From: Phalacrocorax aristotelis
Taxonomy: Eukaryota; Chordata; Aves; Suliformes; Phalacrocoracidae
Direction of reading: 5' to 3'
Length of the DNA: 64,000 nucleotides
Assembly: GCF_949628215.1 (NCBI RefSeq)
Contig: NC_134276.1
Location: 8,893,690-8,957,689, forward strand
Made by a program: the position numbers and the translations under genes. The notes below the pieces were generated by a model, which saw nothing but the letters and a program-made list of their open reading frames with translations, was not told where the DNA came from and ran no database searches. Positions 1-12,262 of the stretch are shown one piece after another. Each line of letters begins with the position of its first letter. The stretch's first letter is position 1.

Positions 1-3000
1 TTTCGACCTTCAAAGAGGTTTTCCTGGTTTTGTGCCAGGTGCCATTTGTAGGTGCCTGCCTCTCTCCCAAATCCCTGGGACCTTTACAAGAAAGGCCTCC
101 ATCCCTTCCTGTCTACTTGTTTTCTCCCATGCACTTCCTGCAGTGTTTAGCTACTAACCAGTTTTCCCTCTATGTGTGACCTTTCCAAAGCCATGCAAGA
201 TATTATAGCACAAATCTCAAAGCCACAGTATGTCCTGCTTTGGCTGGGCAGCTCACAGCACTAACTTTTCCCTCTGTTGCCTCTTATTTTCTACTTCACA
301 TTACAAAGTTCATGTGCATGTTGTCATACAGACTTCTCCAGAGCTGATGCCATGTGCTGTTTTAATATGCTGTGAAGCCCCCACGTTAAAGATGTGTTTT
401 AGGATGACAGTAATACACCGAGCAAGATTTGATGCTGTGCTTGTGGGTGGAGAAATTTCCCCACTACCACCTTCAAAAACCCCAAATCACATAAAAGGTT
501 GTTCATGGTTGTTTTTCAGAGCATGGCAAGACTATTTAAGGGAAATACCATGCCAGGTTTTTTGCAACTGTCAATATGCTTGACGATCCTCATGTCCAGA
601 AAACATATGACATCTGGGTGACTTTTATTCAAGGAATTCGGGCGATAGGATCCTATTCAATTCCACAGATACCACCTTCCTATCCAAGATTCTCAAAAGC
701 CACTTATCTATTTTTCACAGCTTTCTATGGGTTTGTGCCTCATGAGCTCTGAGCATGGCTCCACTCCCTCTCTTCTGTTTTTTTCTCCACATGCTTTCTT
801 GTATCCCTTTGCCATAACTTTCTTTCCTGAGATTTTCCTTCTCACTTATTGTACACTGTTGCCTGTAATTGACCTCTTCTTACCTCTGAAAAATCAAGAT
901 TTATCCCATCTTTTTGATTACTTTACCTATCATAAGGAAGGAAGGTGACACCAAGATGCCCTGGTGCATGCTGAATGGGGTTCCTAAAGGAGCCAGAGAG
1001 AGAGCATAGGCCTTCAGAGCAGCCTCAAACTGTTTTCCTATAACAAGCTCACCAAAATTACCCAAAAGGTCTCCTGAATGCAAGTTTAGTTAGACTATGA
1101 ACACCAGGCAATTAAAAAAGGCTCTTACATCTCTGCTGCTTTGTGGCATGTCTGGAAGCAAGGTGTCAGCTCACTCAGGGACTTTCTGAGCTTCAGCAAA
1201 CTACACAAAGTCCTTGGTCGTGCTTTCTATTTCCTTCCTGCTCCTGCCCCTCTCACCTCCCTCACAGTTTCCCTGTAGAGCTGCAGGACTTGAGCTCTGA
1301 GCTGGGACACTCTCCTTGCCCCTGCCTCCTCCCCTTGCCATCTGGAGACACTCAGTTCCCTCGAGGCAATGGGTAATTTTCCATCCACCTGCTCTGATCA
1401 CTGAAAATATGACATGAACTGGAGCAAGCAGGCTCGGGGTGTCCTGTCCTTCACAAGCATGTTGGGTGATTTTGTCTTCTAGGCAGGAGATTTGTTTTCC
1501 ACCACCTCAGTTGCTTCTGGTTCCTACCTTGAGAGGCACTCTGATGGCGGCTCCCAAGCCTTTTCCCTCTTTGCAGACTGTCACTTGGTTGTTCTGTCCT
1601 TCTTCCAGTGGTTTGGAGAAATTCTAGAAGTTCATAGAATTGCTATATTTCCTGAACTGCACTGTGTGCTGGCAAGCCTGGCAGTGCCTTTCACTTTTAC
1701 AGCTGCTGGCTTTTTGCTGTTTTTTTTTTCTTGCAAGTCTTATGAGAGTTCCTGCTATCATGTCCTTAGTAGCACTCTAATAACTTTAGAATCACAGACA
1801 GTAATGGCAAAAAAGATTTATTTCAGCATCTACTTCATCCCTCTGCTGTTGCACAATTATTCCCCGGGGAACACTTCAGGCTCCTGTCCAAGAAGTTTTT
1901 ACATTTAGCTTCAATCTCAAAAGCAGCTCTGCAGCATGATAGTGCAAGGCTCATTGTCTGCCTTTCAGCCATTTCAAAAATTAATTTGCCCAAAGTACAA
2001 ATAAAAGGTTTTTCTTTTCCCCCTTCCAACAGTCAGGCCCATAAACTCTTTAAAACATCAAAGCCAAACTGCATTTCTTCTTCATTAGCCAGAAAGCATC
2101 TGCAACTAGAAATGAACCTGCAGCTGTGTTGATGGTTTGCAATCCAGACTTAAAAAGCACTTCACTTTCTCATAGCTCTGCTAGCACTTTAGAGCAAGCA
2201 GGAGAGGAAGAGAAAGAAATAATATTGTAATTAATATGGGTAATAACTTTAGAAGAGTGATCTTTATTGAGTAACATTTGTATGTATCAGTATTTCAAAG
2301 AACTCAATTTTTAAAAGGCTGCTTTATGCTGACAGTCCCTTTAGGTAAGATATGAATCATAATGAATTCATACCAAGTTTGATTAGATACCCTGACTTCA
2401 TTAGTGGTAAGAAGAAGCAGGGACAGGTGACAAACACAGCTCTGTAAGGCAGGAGACAAGTTTTCTTCTCTTGAGCTTCTATGGGAGAAACTACATTTTC
2501 TCGTCTGTGCCCCTGTGACCCTTCTCTGAGGAAATACTATTTAGTGATTTGTGTCCTTTACCTTATAAATGGTGCAGGTGTTATGAGAGAGCCACAAGGG
2601 CATAGGTAGCCCCCAAATCCTCATTTTGTTGAATATGCAGAAATAGTTGTTGAATATGCAGAAAATGCACAATAGAGGCACCCACCATGTCCCTGGGGTA
2701 TGAGCCATTTTATGGGATATTCTCCCACTCACTCACTGGGCTAGCGTGAGGATTAGTTCATGCTTACTGAATGTATTTTCAAGAGCTCCAGACATGTGTA
2801 GTGACAAAGCTCATATGGCCAGAAACAGTAAAAATTACTGCAGATGCAATGTGTTTTTCAGACCCTTGAAACAGATTAACTTAGAGATAAATAAATGCCT
2901 TGCAGAACTTTCCTGTTGCTTTGATCAAATAACAGGGATTTTTTTATTCTTTAATTAAAACTCACAAGCCTGTTATTCCCCTCATCCACCCATCATCACA

Positions 3001-3537
3001 CACAGTTGAGCTGAAAAGGCACCAAGCCTGGAAGGTCACCAGATTTCCCCCTTTCTCTCTTTCCATCACTTGCACCCAGAGCTTGTCGCTACAGGGTCAG
3101 CTATACTCAGAGGGTTTTAAGCTGGGAAGGTCCCTTGTTAAGGTTCAGCTTTTGCAGCATAGCTGGTGTGATGAAAAATGGCAGGGCTCAACGTTTGTAC
3201 CAAGGTTGGAAGCACTAGCTTGGTCACAGCCCTGTGGTGGGATTGCACAGGGAGGTTCACAATCCCATGGTCCTTTTTGCCATTAGAGGTGTGATGCAGC
3301 CAGTCTGGGAGGCCTGTCTGCATCCTTGGGATACCTGTGCTAAATTTGCTGGTGATGGCTCAGGTTTTGCAGGGTGTCAGGGGGAGAAGAGGACTCAGAT
3401 GGGGTCTGTGACAGCTCCATCAAGGGCTATGCTTGAGCTGTGGGCTGCAGGCAGATCCTGCCTGTCTGAAGGCAGATCTCAGTGCTGCTCAGCTCCTCGT
3501 GATGCAGAAGATCAGAATCTGAGACTTAAAAACAATT
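1..3537. other. unassigned sequence, no gene seen
   Basis: No recognisable coding exon, RNA gene or repeat family is visible. Open frames of up to about 140 codons occur but show no recognisable protein, no coherent codon bias and no paired splice signals. I treat the stretch as intergenic or intronic. Confidence 0.5.
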
Positions 3538-3639
3538 TTCACAGAATCACAGAATCGCAGAATGGCAGGGGTTGGAAGGGACCTCTGGAGATCATCTCGT
3601 CCAACCCCCTGCTTGAGCAGGCACACCCAGAGCAGGGGG

Positions 3640-4818
3640 CACAGGAACGCATCCAGGCGGGGTTTGAATGTCTCCAGGGAAGGGACCCCACAGCCTCCCT
3701 GGGCAGCCTGTGCCCCTGCTCTGGCACCCGCACAGCAAAGGGTTTTTTTCTCATATTTAAGTGGTACTTCCCATGTTCCAACTTGTGCCCATTGTCCCTT
3801 GTCCTGTCATGGGGCACCACTGAAAAGAGCCCAGTCCCATCGTCCTGACACCCACCCTTTAGATATTTATAGGTATTGATGAAATCCCCCCTCAGTCTTG
3901 TCTTGTCCACGCTGAACAAACCCAGGTCTCTCAGCCTTTTCTCATAAGGGAGATGCTCCAGCCCCCTGATCATCTTGGTAGCTCTCTGCTGGACTTGGTC
4001 AAGCAGTTCCCTGTCCTTCTTAAACTGGGGAGCCCAAAACTGGACACAGTACCCTAAATGTGGTCTCACTAGGGCAGAGTAGAGGGGGAGGATAACCTCC
4101 CTTGACCTGCTGGCCACACTCCTTTTAATGCACCCCAGGATACCGTTGGCCGCCTTGGCCTCAAGGGCACAGTGCTGGCTCAGGGTCACCTTGCTGTCCC
4201 CCAGAACTCCCAGGTCCTTCTCAACAGAGCCGCTTTCCAGCAGTTCAGCCCCAGCCTGTACTGGTGCATGGGGTTGCACCTCCCCATGTGCAGGACCTTG
4301 CACTTGCTCTTGTTGAATTTCATGAGGTTCCCCTCGGCCCAGCTCTCCAGCCTGTCCAGGTCTTGCTGGATGGCAGCACGGCCTTCTGGTGTATCAGCCA
4401 CTCCTCCCAGCTGGGTATCATCAGCGAACTGGATGAGGTTACACTCTGTCCCGTCGTCCAGGTCACTGATGAATATGTTGAACAGGACTGGACCCAGCAC
4501 AGAGCCCTGGGGAGCACCACTAGTGGCAGGCCTCCAGCCAGACCCTGCTCCATTGATCACGACCCTCCGAGTTCTGTTGCTGAGCCAGTTCTGTGTCCAC
4601 CTCTCTGTCTACTCATCCAACCCACACTTCCCTAGCTTGCCTGTGAGGATGTCATGGGAGACAGCTCTCCCTTCATTGACCCAGCCAGTCACGCCATCAT
4701 AGAAGGCCAGCAGATTGGTCAAGCATGATCTTCCTTTGGTGAATCCATGTTGACTATTTCTGATAACCTTCTTGTCCTCTACATGCCTGGAGATGACCTC
4801 CAGGATGAACTGCTCCAT
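3640..4818 (-). pseudogene. CR1 ORF2 reverse transcriptase remnant
   Basis: The minus strand encodes the C-terminal two thirds of CR1 ORF2. It begins near [12 protein letters not shown], runs through a fingers region ([18 protein letters not shown]), the palm block [10 protein letters not shown] and the catalytic [11 protein letters not shown], and reaches the thumb and C-terminal part ([33 protein letters not shown]). The FADD box is intact, but the reading frame breaks at several places: after the palm block, near 4186-4300, and at the C-terminus near 3640. It therefore cannot make a continuous protein. In a live element this protein would copy CR1 RNA at the chromosomal target. Here it is a fossil. 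Confidence 0.88.
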
Positions 4819-4821
4819 AAC

Positions 4822-5123
4822 GTACGGAATGCCTTCTTTGCTTCAGTCTTTACTGCTAAGGCTGGCCCTCAGGCCAGCCCCCAGAGGAGAGAGAGAAAAT
4901 CTGGAGAAAGGGGGACTTCGCCTTGGTTGAGAAGGGTTGGGTTAGAGATCATTTAGGCAAACTGGATCCTCACAAATCCATGGGCCCTGATGGGACGCAC
5001 CTGCAAGTGCCGAAGGAGCTGGTGGATGTTGAAAGGTCATGGAGGACAGGAGAGGTGACTGAGGACTGGAGGAAAGCAAATGTCACTCCAGTCTTCAAAA
5101 AGGGCAAGAAGGAGAACCCGGGA
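4822..5123 (+). pseudogene. inverted CR1 ORF2 segment (pre-RT linker)
   Basis: Plus-strand translation gives the CR1 ORF2 region between endonuclease and reverse transcriptase (NAFFASVF, then HKSMGPDGTH, then GEVTEDWRKANVTPVFKKGKK), ending at the sequence ENPG. The orientation is opposite to the adjoining reverse transcriptase segment. About ten codons that normally precede the SW-TGEV motif appear deleted near 5030. The junction with the minus-strand segment, at about 4819-4822, has at most a few untemplated bases. Confidence 0.85.
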
Positions 5124-5152
5124 CTGTTTTGCTTTAAAACAGTCTGTGCCCC

Positions 5153-5899
5153 TTAGAATGTACTTTCTACTTCTGGGCTGAGCATTTGCAAAATGTTACT
5201 TAATAGAGACATAATGTAAAATCCCAGCTCCAGACACATTCGGCTCTTGGTCCAAAAATAATCAAAATCTGAGTCTGGAACCACATGCCAGTTTTGCAAC
5301 TGGCTCCTTGACAGCAGTTGAACTATAATCACAGAATCAATCAGCCCAGCTATTTGGGAGGTTGAAATCCAGGCCAGATTTTGAAATCTGGGGCCTCTCT
5401 TCAGTAATTTACAGCATACAAAAAAGAAATTCAATAATAAGCCTGGTTTAGCTTCCATAAAACCTTTGGGTTGACAAAGAAGCACTTCCACATGTTCGGA
5501 TCTATTGGGTCCCTCTGCTTTTTTCAGTGAAACCTTTGCACAGCATGAAGTGAGACAAGTTAGTATTTTCCAGACTTTTTGCATGAATTTTAAGCTAATT
5601 CCCCTTCTCTCTAAGGAGGGATGGGTCCAAAGGAAGGGGAATTTAATGAGCAAGGAGGTAGCTCTAAACACAGACTGCATGTGACACAGTGGAGCAAATG
5701 ACATTTCTTTGCTGATCTTGTCGATGAGCTGTTTAGCTCTGGGTTTGTTTTTGCAGCAGTGGATCTCTCCGCTTGCCTGGGACTTCTGGGACCTTTGTCC
5801 TGCAAATATTTCAGAACCATAAAAAGCTTGAAAAACAAGAGTGACTACAGGACATTGAACACTTGTTGCTTTTAAATGAGCTGATGGTACTTTTACCAA
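5153..5899 (-). other. unrecognised 248-codon open frame
   Basis: A continuous minus-strand frame of 248 codons starts at a methionine at 5899 and stops at 5153, just beyond the inverted end of the neighbouring CR1. I do not recognise the protein. It shows no domain, signal peptide or repeat, and its hydrophobic stretches are scattered. Codon choice looks unselected. The length is more than I would expect by chance in one place, though a chance frame or an old unlisted repeat remain the simplest explanations. Confidence 0.12.
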
Positions 5900-8280
5900 A
5901 TGCTATCATTTTGACCATATTTTTCTTGTGTTGTCATTTTTGATAGCTTATTTTTACCGTAGAAAAGGTCTGTGAAGCAGCTGCCAGCAAAGTGAAGGTA
6001 ACCAGATAGCATCTGTACATTTGAAAAATCTTCTTAAATTATATGTGAGGGAAGTCTATTAAAACATGTTTGTCTGGAATTCAGAAGGTATTTCATGCAG
6101 GGAATTTTTCCACTGCAGCCTACGCCTGCCTTTTTTATTAAAACACAAAATTAAATTATTGTTAAAAAGAGTACTCAAACTGTTATTGGAACAAATTATC
6201 ACCAGTTATCCTGAGTGATGTGGTAGTTGTGCAGTTAGGCACAGGCCTGCCAGTGCTCCACATCTCAGCTTGTAAAGAACAGGCTGCTTTAAAGCTGTGG
6301 CTCAGCTCACCTACACATATACGTGAATGAAATGACGTGGCAATGAACATTTTTATGTGCATAAGATAAAAGCAATGAGAAGGGCTAGCTTGTAGAGGTC
6401 AAACCAAGCTCCATGTGGAAAAACAAAGGGTGCCATGTGGAATATTTAATTTCATCTGTTCTTAGGAACTACCACTTTTCAGCACAATGTGTTTCATTGT
6501 CTGGAGGTAAGAGCTAAAAAGTCCCTCTGCAGCTCTTGTGAGAGGTCATAAATCTTCCTGTTGCAAAGAACAGCTACTAAGAGTTTCTCACCCATCTTTT
6601 TATTGCCACTAGCCCTTTCTCTAATTTTTTCAGCCTTATCAAAATGCAAGTGATTATTAATAATGCATTGCTATTCGGATACGCTTTTCAGGTGATGATC
6701 TACCTGCATGTGAAACGAAGCAAGTATCAATCTGTGTTGTAAACACATAAAACAGTAATGTGCTAAGACTGAGAGCAATTCTGAGAAATGCTCTGTTACA
6801 ACCTTAACTTACTGCTGGATAGATTAGGCTAGAAATGGCATATCCAAAGTACCCAAATCTGCATGTGAGACTGAATGATAAGAATGCCCATGTTCTTTTG
6901 TCTGAGCTAAGCTAGAAGAAACCATGAAAGTGTATGGATATGTGTATATGAAGCTGGTTTTGGGGGAGGGTTTAGTTTGTGTATAACAGGTGATTTACCA
7001 TGGCATAACACTCTGTTTTCAAATTGATTATATCTACATGTAAACCCAAGCCTTCACTTAACCTCTTTCTTCAGAACTTAAAATTCAATGGAGTTTTGAG
7101 CTGGCTGGCTGGGAAACTGAATCCTTCTTCATCTGGAGAACATCCATATGTCTTCAAGGTGCTCTTGAAGGTCAGCTCTCTTGATCTGACTTGCAGTGAG
7201 GAGACTTGTGTCCAGCTGCCTTGCTCACAGGAAAGCTGCCCACTTGCCAAAGCTGGGAAGGTTGGTGAAGCAGAGTAAGGAAAGCACTTTGGGATGCCTG
7301 CAAGAGCCATCATTAGCTACTCATGGGGTCTCTGTGTGTGGGCTAGGTATATGATATTTATGTGCCTGCTCAGGAGCAGTGGGTCTGCTCCATGAGGGAG
7401 GAGGACAAGCTGGAATCTGAGGGTGGTTCCAGCATATCCAATGCCATCCCCAACAGCGCGCAGTAACAGGTAGGCCAAGACCAGCTCTGTTGACTATCCA
7501 GTGGCCATCAGACAACTCCAGGTCTCAGGCCCATCAAGGCATCCTGGTCAGGAGTAGGTGGACATGGGACAAGAGACAGGACTGAAGACAAGGCTACTTA
7601 CAGCATGGGTGCAGGGAGGTCGAGTTGGTCAGATCAGTTAATTAAGGCCTATGATTTGTCTCAGGGCCCTGACACCGCTTAGCAAAAGCTCACTCATTAC
7701 CCAGACAGTGTGGCAGTAGGCAGTCCCTGCTCTGCAGGACGACTGCAACAGTCACGGGTGCTATCATATAAATCTCTCCCTGGCCTTCACACCTGCTCTG
7801 CTTCTATGACTTCTAGCCCTGTCATCTTGGCCCAAAATCTCAAAAGCCCTGAGCCAGCACCCTCGAAAGTAATTTGGATTCTTTCCACTGGCTTCAGTTT
7901 TGTTTGAGCCAGCCAGTTACTGGGACAGGCTATTCCTGGTCTACCAGCACTGCTGCCGGGCGTGCTGCATTTTCCATCCATTAGAAAGGCAGCCATCAGC
8001 GGAGAGGTTCAGGTCGGGTGACAGCAAGGGAATTTTGCTTGCAGATGGATGTAGGGAGTTCAATTATTAGAAATTAAAACCCCACCATGGAGAGATGAGA
8101 ACAATTCTTGCTGCAAGTGCAATTGGGTCTGTTAGCCAGAAGGGACTGCTCTGCTTTCGATTAATTCTTGCTCTTTAATTAATCCTTTCAGCTTATAATC
8201 CTTCTTGGAACTTTTCTGGAATGACAAAATGACAAATCTAGGCAATCAATTATGTTTTCACAGGGCTGAGCCTGGATCTG
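5900..8280. other. unassigned sequence, no gene seen
   Basis: AT-rich at first and more balanced after 7.3 kb. No repeat family, RNA gene or exon with convincing splice signals is recognised. Short open frames in 7.0-8.0 kb overlap on both strands with no protein identity. Confidence 0.45.
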
Positions 8281-8282
8281 AT

Positions 8283-8500
8283 TGGGTTTGGCTTTCCCTG
8301 GCTTCAGGGAGAGCAGGAGCAGCTGTGCGCCGAGGCGTCCGTGCGCTGCCTGCACGCCAGGGACGGCTCTGGGGTGCCTCTGCCCCGAGGGAAACGCCAT
8401 GCCCTGTGGGAACAAGCCACATTATCCTCTGTGGGCTTCCCAGGGGGAGCTGGCTGACCTGCAGCTGGACCAGAGCTTCACCCCGCGTGTGTAGGGGAGA
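8283..8500. other. GC- and CpG-rich patch, possible exon
   Basis: This patch is much richer in GC and CpG than its surroundings and is open in several frames on both strands. On the plus strand a good acceptor-like sequence (pyrimidine-rich, ending CTTCAG at about 8307) precedes it. One frame from there reads EQEQLCAEASVRCLHARDG with many C- or G-ending codons, as in bird coding exons. No strong donor follows in that frame, which closes near 8455. It could be a small exon, a regulatory element or a simple composition shift. I do not recognise a product. Confidence 0.2.
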
Positions 8501-8659
8501 GGGTTTGGGTTTCAGTTCCCTTTTCCTGCTGGGGGGCTCTTTGTGGAGGTCCTTGCCTGAGGAAAGTCTCCTCTCTGTCCTTGAGATAGATAAGGAGAGG
8601 GGGCTTTTTTTTTTAACAGGAAAAAGCCACTTGGCTTTATTTGTCATTCTTCATTAACC

Positions 8660-11520
8660 TTATCTCAGTCCTTCTTTACCCCGTCTTTCTCTTGTGTTGC
8701 CTGGTCACTGTAGCTCTTAATACTTCCTCTCTTGATAAAGATGCCTTGTTCAAAGTGTATTTATATCATTAGTTTCAACTGCCTTACTTGGCAATGTGAC
8801 CCTTTGTGATCGGCTTCGTTGTTGTTTTCTCAGTCTCAGTCCAAGGGACAGGGTTATAGAAATGTCCTATGTGTTTGGTGAGGCCCACCCCTTCCGAGGA
8901 AACATTCCCAGGCTTTAATCTGTGTCTTCGCAGATCATCCCTGCGGGATCACCTGAGGTCAGCACGGCTGGGCTGTGTAAGGGGGCACATATCGCAGAGC
9001 GCTCAACTCTTCAGCCTTGCCTCTTGAGGATGTTGGACCCCAGGAACAGCAGAGCTAAGCGCAGAGCCGAGGAGCCCTGAATGCCAGTTGTCCTCCCAGT
9101 CCCCTCATTTTCTTCCATTTTTCAACACTTTATATGGCTATGTTCTATTGAACCCACTCATTTTATATACTCTTTGATGTCCTTTACCGCAAGGGTGACA
9201 CCAAGTGCTCTCAGTGTTTCTGATTATCAGGACAGCCTTGCTTAAGCACAGTTGCAGCATCGATGCAACCTCTCTCTGTGCTGCAGGCACGCACCTCCTC
9301 CTCCACCAGCATTCCTCACCCTATCAGACATTTTATTCTGAGGACTTTGGGGGTTATTTTTCCTCCATTCCTGTCCTTTGTTATATAGATTAGATATTGC
9401 AGGGAGCTTTATGGACATAAGAAGCCCTTGATTTCCAGTGTCTCCCTGCAGAGATTTAAAGGTCCACGTAACAAGAGCCAGTGATCAGGCTTCTGTTACA
9501 ATTTTCCTATGGAAAAAACCTAAAGGTTTTGAAAACGGATTAAAAAAAAGAAAAAAAAAGAAAAAGAAAAAGAAACAAAACCTGAAAAGTTCTTAAAAAT
9601 ATTTGGAAGCTTTGGACAGTTCTGAGTTGTGCCAGGGGAGGCTGCAAGGACTGGTGGGACATTGTTTGTGTATGTTTGGTTTCCAAGACTGGCTTTCATG
9701 GAAACAGCGTGATAGAAAGTGGTTTTGGTCAGGAATTTCAATACCTTTCACTTCAGCACAGTGCAAAGTTGATAGCCTGGGTTGTCAGTGCTGGGTTCGT
9801 TTTCCCATGGTCAGAAGCCAAACTTCAAGCTCAGGTTTTAAGCCTGTTACCTGTAGATCCAAGGCATGGTAAGGTAATTCTTGCAGTTTGAGAGTGGGTT
9901 GTGTTGTCTGTGAGGACAGAGCTAGAAACTCTTCTGGCATTTTGCTTTGAGCGAGGGTGTTCTCCTCTGGGATTTGGTTCAGGGGTACTTTGAGGAGCTC
10001 AGTTTCTGTGCTGTGAAGAAACAGATGTGCAAGGGGAAGAGTGTGGTATGCTCAAAGGAGTAACCTCTGCATGGAGTGGGTGCACCTGGGACAAAACTGG
10101 CTTAGATGTAGCTTGAGATATCTTGAATACAGTTACACAGACGGTCCATACTTTAAAATCTGGTAAAGGATTTAGTTAGACACTGAAACACATATGTGCA
10201 GGTGTGTACATGAGGACCAAGTGCCTATGCTCCCATGTTTCACAGACCTTGAAGCCTTCAGCATAGTTTGGTTCACTCAGAAGGAGTCCCTGAGTCAGCT
10301 GAGTTGTTTCCAGACACAATTGACCATTACTTTATTGGAGGCACCATCCATACTTCCTATAATGAGAGGATAGTCCCTAGTTCACATGCAGACACCTAAA
10401 AGTATGTACTTGAATCCCAGCCCAGTTTCTTTTGCAGTGCACACCTCTGGTGCCTGTTAACTTCTTGGAAATTTTGTAGAAGTCAAAATTTCAAGCAATT
10501 ACATTATCTTTTATCAAAGCCCTCCAGAAAGGAATTACCTCTTAGGCACCTGAGTTTGAAAATCTTGACCACTGTGTTATTCTGGGATTTCACCTTCTAG
10601 ACAGTTCGGTTTGTCTGGTTCTGGATATGGAATAGAAACCTAACACCAAAATATTTCTCCAAGGTCTGCTGGCTTCTCCATGAATACCACCATGTGTGAC
10701 TCATGCTCTTTGGCATGCATAAGTAGCTAGATTTAAAATATGGTTTTGTACTTCGTTTGATTTCCATATAAAGCCTAATGGAAAAAATATTATTTATCCC
10801 TGCACTTTACGCATTAAAAAATACACTGACTGTGTTGCAATAAAAAACTGTTTGTTTAATTCCATATATTAAAAAAACAACAATGTTTTTACCAAGACTG
10901 AAAAACCTAGGTAAGTTTCTCATTCGTGCAACCTTTTCTGATTAGCCCTGGCAGGGTAATACTCCCCTGATGTCCCAGTGTCCTAAGGCTAGGCTTGTGC
11001 TACCTAAGAGAGTTTAGGATGCATCTCAGTGGAGATTATCAGGAGCTATAAAGCTTTTGACCTTTTAAACACGAAAGCAAAATCTGAAAACTCTGCTCCT
11101 AGGTATTCACAACTTTAGATCACAGGCTGTGTCTTTAACCTTGTCTTTAATTAGACACCCGGGTAATATCACAGCAGAAATAACCCAGTGTGTCAACACC
11201 GACGTAGCCTTCAGCAGTAGAGGCAGATGCTATTTGGCAGCCTGACTTCCTCCAGCACTTGCATTCCTTCTGTGTGCACTCACCTTCCCCACTGGTATCT
11301 AACACTTCACCCTGGGCTCCCCTGCTGGAATAGGGAAAATCATAAAGAAATTCATGAAGAAAAATACAAGCTTGATAAAGTTGCAGCCAGCACAGTCAGA
11401 AAGAAAAGATGTATGCTTTTTCTGTACAACATGTTTTCCAAACCCAGGTCAGACAGTGTTGGCTTGCTCACCCTCTACAAAAGGAGGTTTGACTTGTTGC
11501 TCTTCACCCTGTGCCCTGTT
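8660..11520. other. unassigned sequence with one A-rich tract
   Basis: No gene or known repeat family is visible. A strong donor-like sequence (CCTAG followed by GTAAGTTT) occurs near 10912 on the plus strand, but the bases before it are AT-rich, lack a matching acceptor and have no extended open frame, so I do not call an exon. Confidence 0.4.
9540..9585 (+). repeat. A-rich low-complexity tract
   Basis: Runs of A interrupted by single G bases (AAAAAG and longer units), about 45 bases. It is not attached to any recognisable retrotransposon body, so it is probably a simple repeat and not a retroposon tail. Confidence 0.8.
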
Positions 11521-11524
11521 GTCA

Positions 11525-11600
11525 TCCCAGCCAGTGCCTCTGTGTGACCCTAGGCAAGCAGCTGAAACATTCTCTTCTTCAGGTCTTTCTGTCTACAGAA
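11525..11600 (+). repeat. MIR/CORE-SINE-like remnant
   Basis: The sequence CTGTGTGACCCTAGGCAAGC, followed by CTGAAA and a pyrimidine-rich segment, closely follows the well-known MIR core (CTGTGTGACCTTGGGCAAG and what comes after it). Only about 40 to 75 bases are recognisable. Birds keep sparse, highly diverged MIR-type copies. The assignment is by eye and limited to this core. Confidence 0.5.
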
Positions 11601-12262
11601 TTATCCTTTCCCCCTGCTCTTCGCTTTCTCCCCTGGGTTACGCCAGCCAAGCAGAGGACCCAACCTCAGCCCCATGCTAATGAGGTCGTGCAGCCTTCGA
11701 GCCAAAGCTGGCTTACATCCCACCTGCTCTGAGCACTGGCAAGTGCGTTCACGTCTGCCTGAGGTCTCCCACGAAGATTTATCCAAAGTGACCTAGCCTG
11801 CATACTGGAAGTCATTAGTGTGGTACACAGTGCAGGTTAATTTATCCTCCTTCACTGAAGGCAAATGGTGTGTGAAAAGGGCTTATTATCCAACTTTACT
11901 GACAGGACATTCAGCTATGAAATACTTCAATCTCTTCAACATTAATCTCCTTGCCATTATGGGGATTGCCTTGTACTATAAGGACTTTGCACAATGCTTA
12001 TCTCAGGGGGTTTCTTATCTGAACTGCTCTATATAGGTGCTATTGTAAGAATGACAATTATAATACAAAGCTTTGGAAAGAATAACTTAAATGCCTTTTT
12101 TTTTCCCATGTTTAATGGCATTTCCCTCATTTCCTAGTGTTTAGGAAAATCCAGTTTTTTCCCTAGTAGCTGGTTTTAGCTTTATTTAGGAAGTTCAGCT
12201 TTATGTAAGTGACATTGTCCCAGAGGAAGGACTGGTTAAATCTATGTAAATGATGAGTGCTT

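Larger units (their letters stand above)
3540..5123 (-). mobile_element. CR1 LINE copy with inverted 5' segment
   Basis: The low-coordinate end carries the CR1 3' terminus in reverse complement (repeated CAGAATC units, then the conserved GGTTGGAAGGGACCTCTGGA block). From there to about 4819 the minus strand encodes degraded CR1 reverse transcriptase. From about 4822 to 5123 CR1 ORF2 sequence continues but on the plus strand: it reads NAFFASVF, then HKSMGPDGTH, then GEVTEDWRKANVTPVFKKGKK. This segment lies just upstream of the reverse transcriptase start in an ordinary CR1. Roughly 14 codons between the two segments (the NYRPVSL region) are missing at the switch. A 5' inversion with a small deletion at the junction is what twin priming leaves in L1, and I infer the same here. 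The copy is old, with frameshifts throughout. Confidence 0.9.

Noticed and set aside
3234..3848. 204-codon plus-strand frame
   Set aside because: It overlaps the minus-strand CR1 3' end; its right half is the antisense of CR1 coding sequence.
3520..5140. Target-site duplication around the inverted CR1
   Set aside because: A weak TTAAAACA-like match on both sides differs in the number of A bases and is too short and AT-rich to trust; CR1 often lacks clear duplications.
5322..5345. ATCACAGAATCAATCAGC as a CR1 3' end
   Set aside because: The conserved GGTTGGAAGGGACC block that should follow is absent.
6483..6506. 24-base plus-strand stretch between TTTTCAG and GTAAGAGC, as a possible microexon
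   Set aside because: Isolated, with no flanking exons; splice-like words this short occur by chance.
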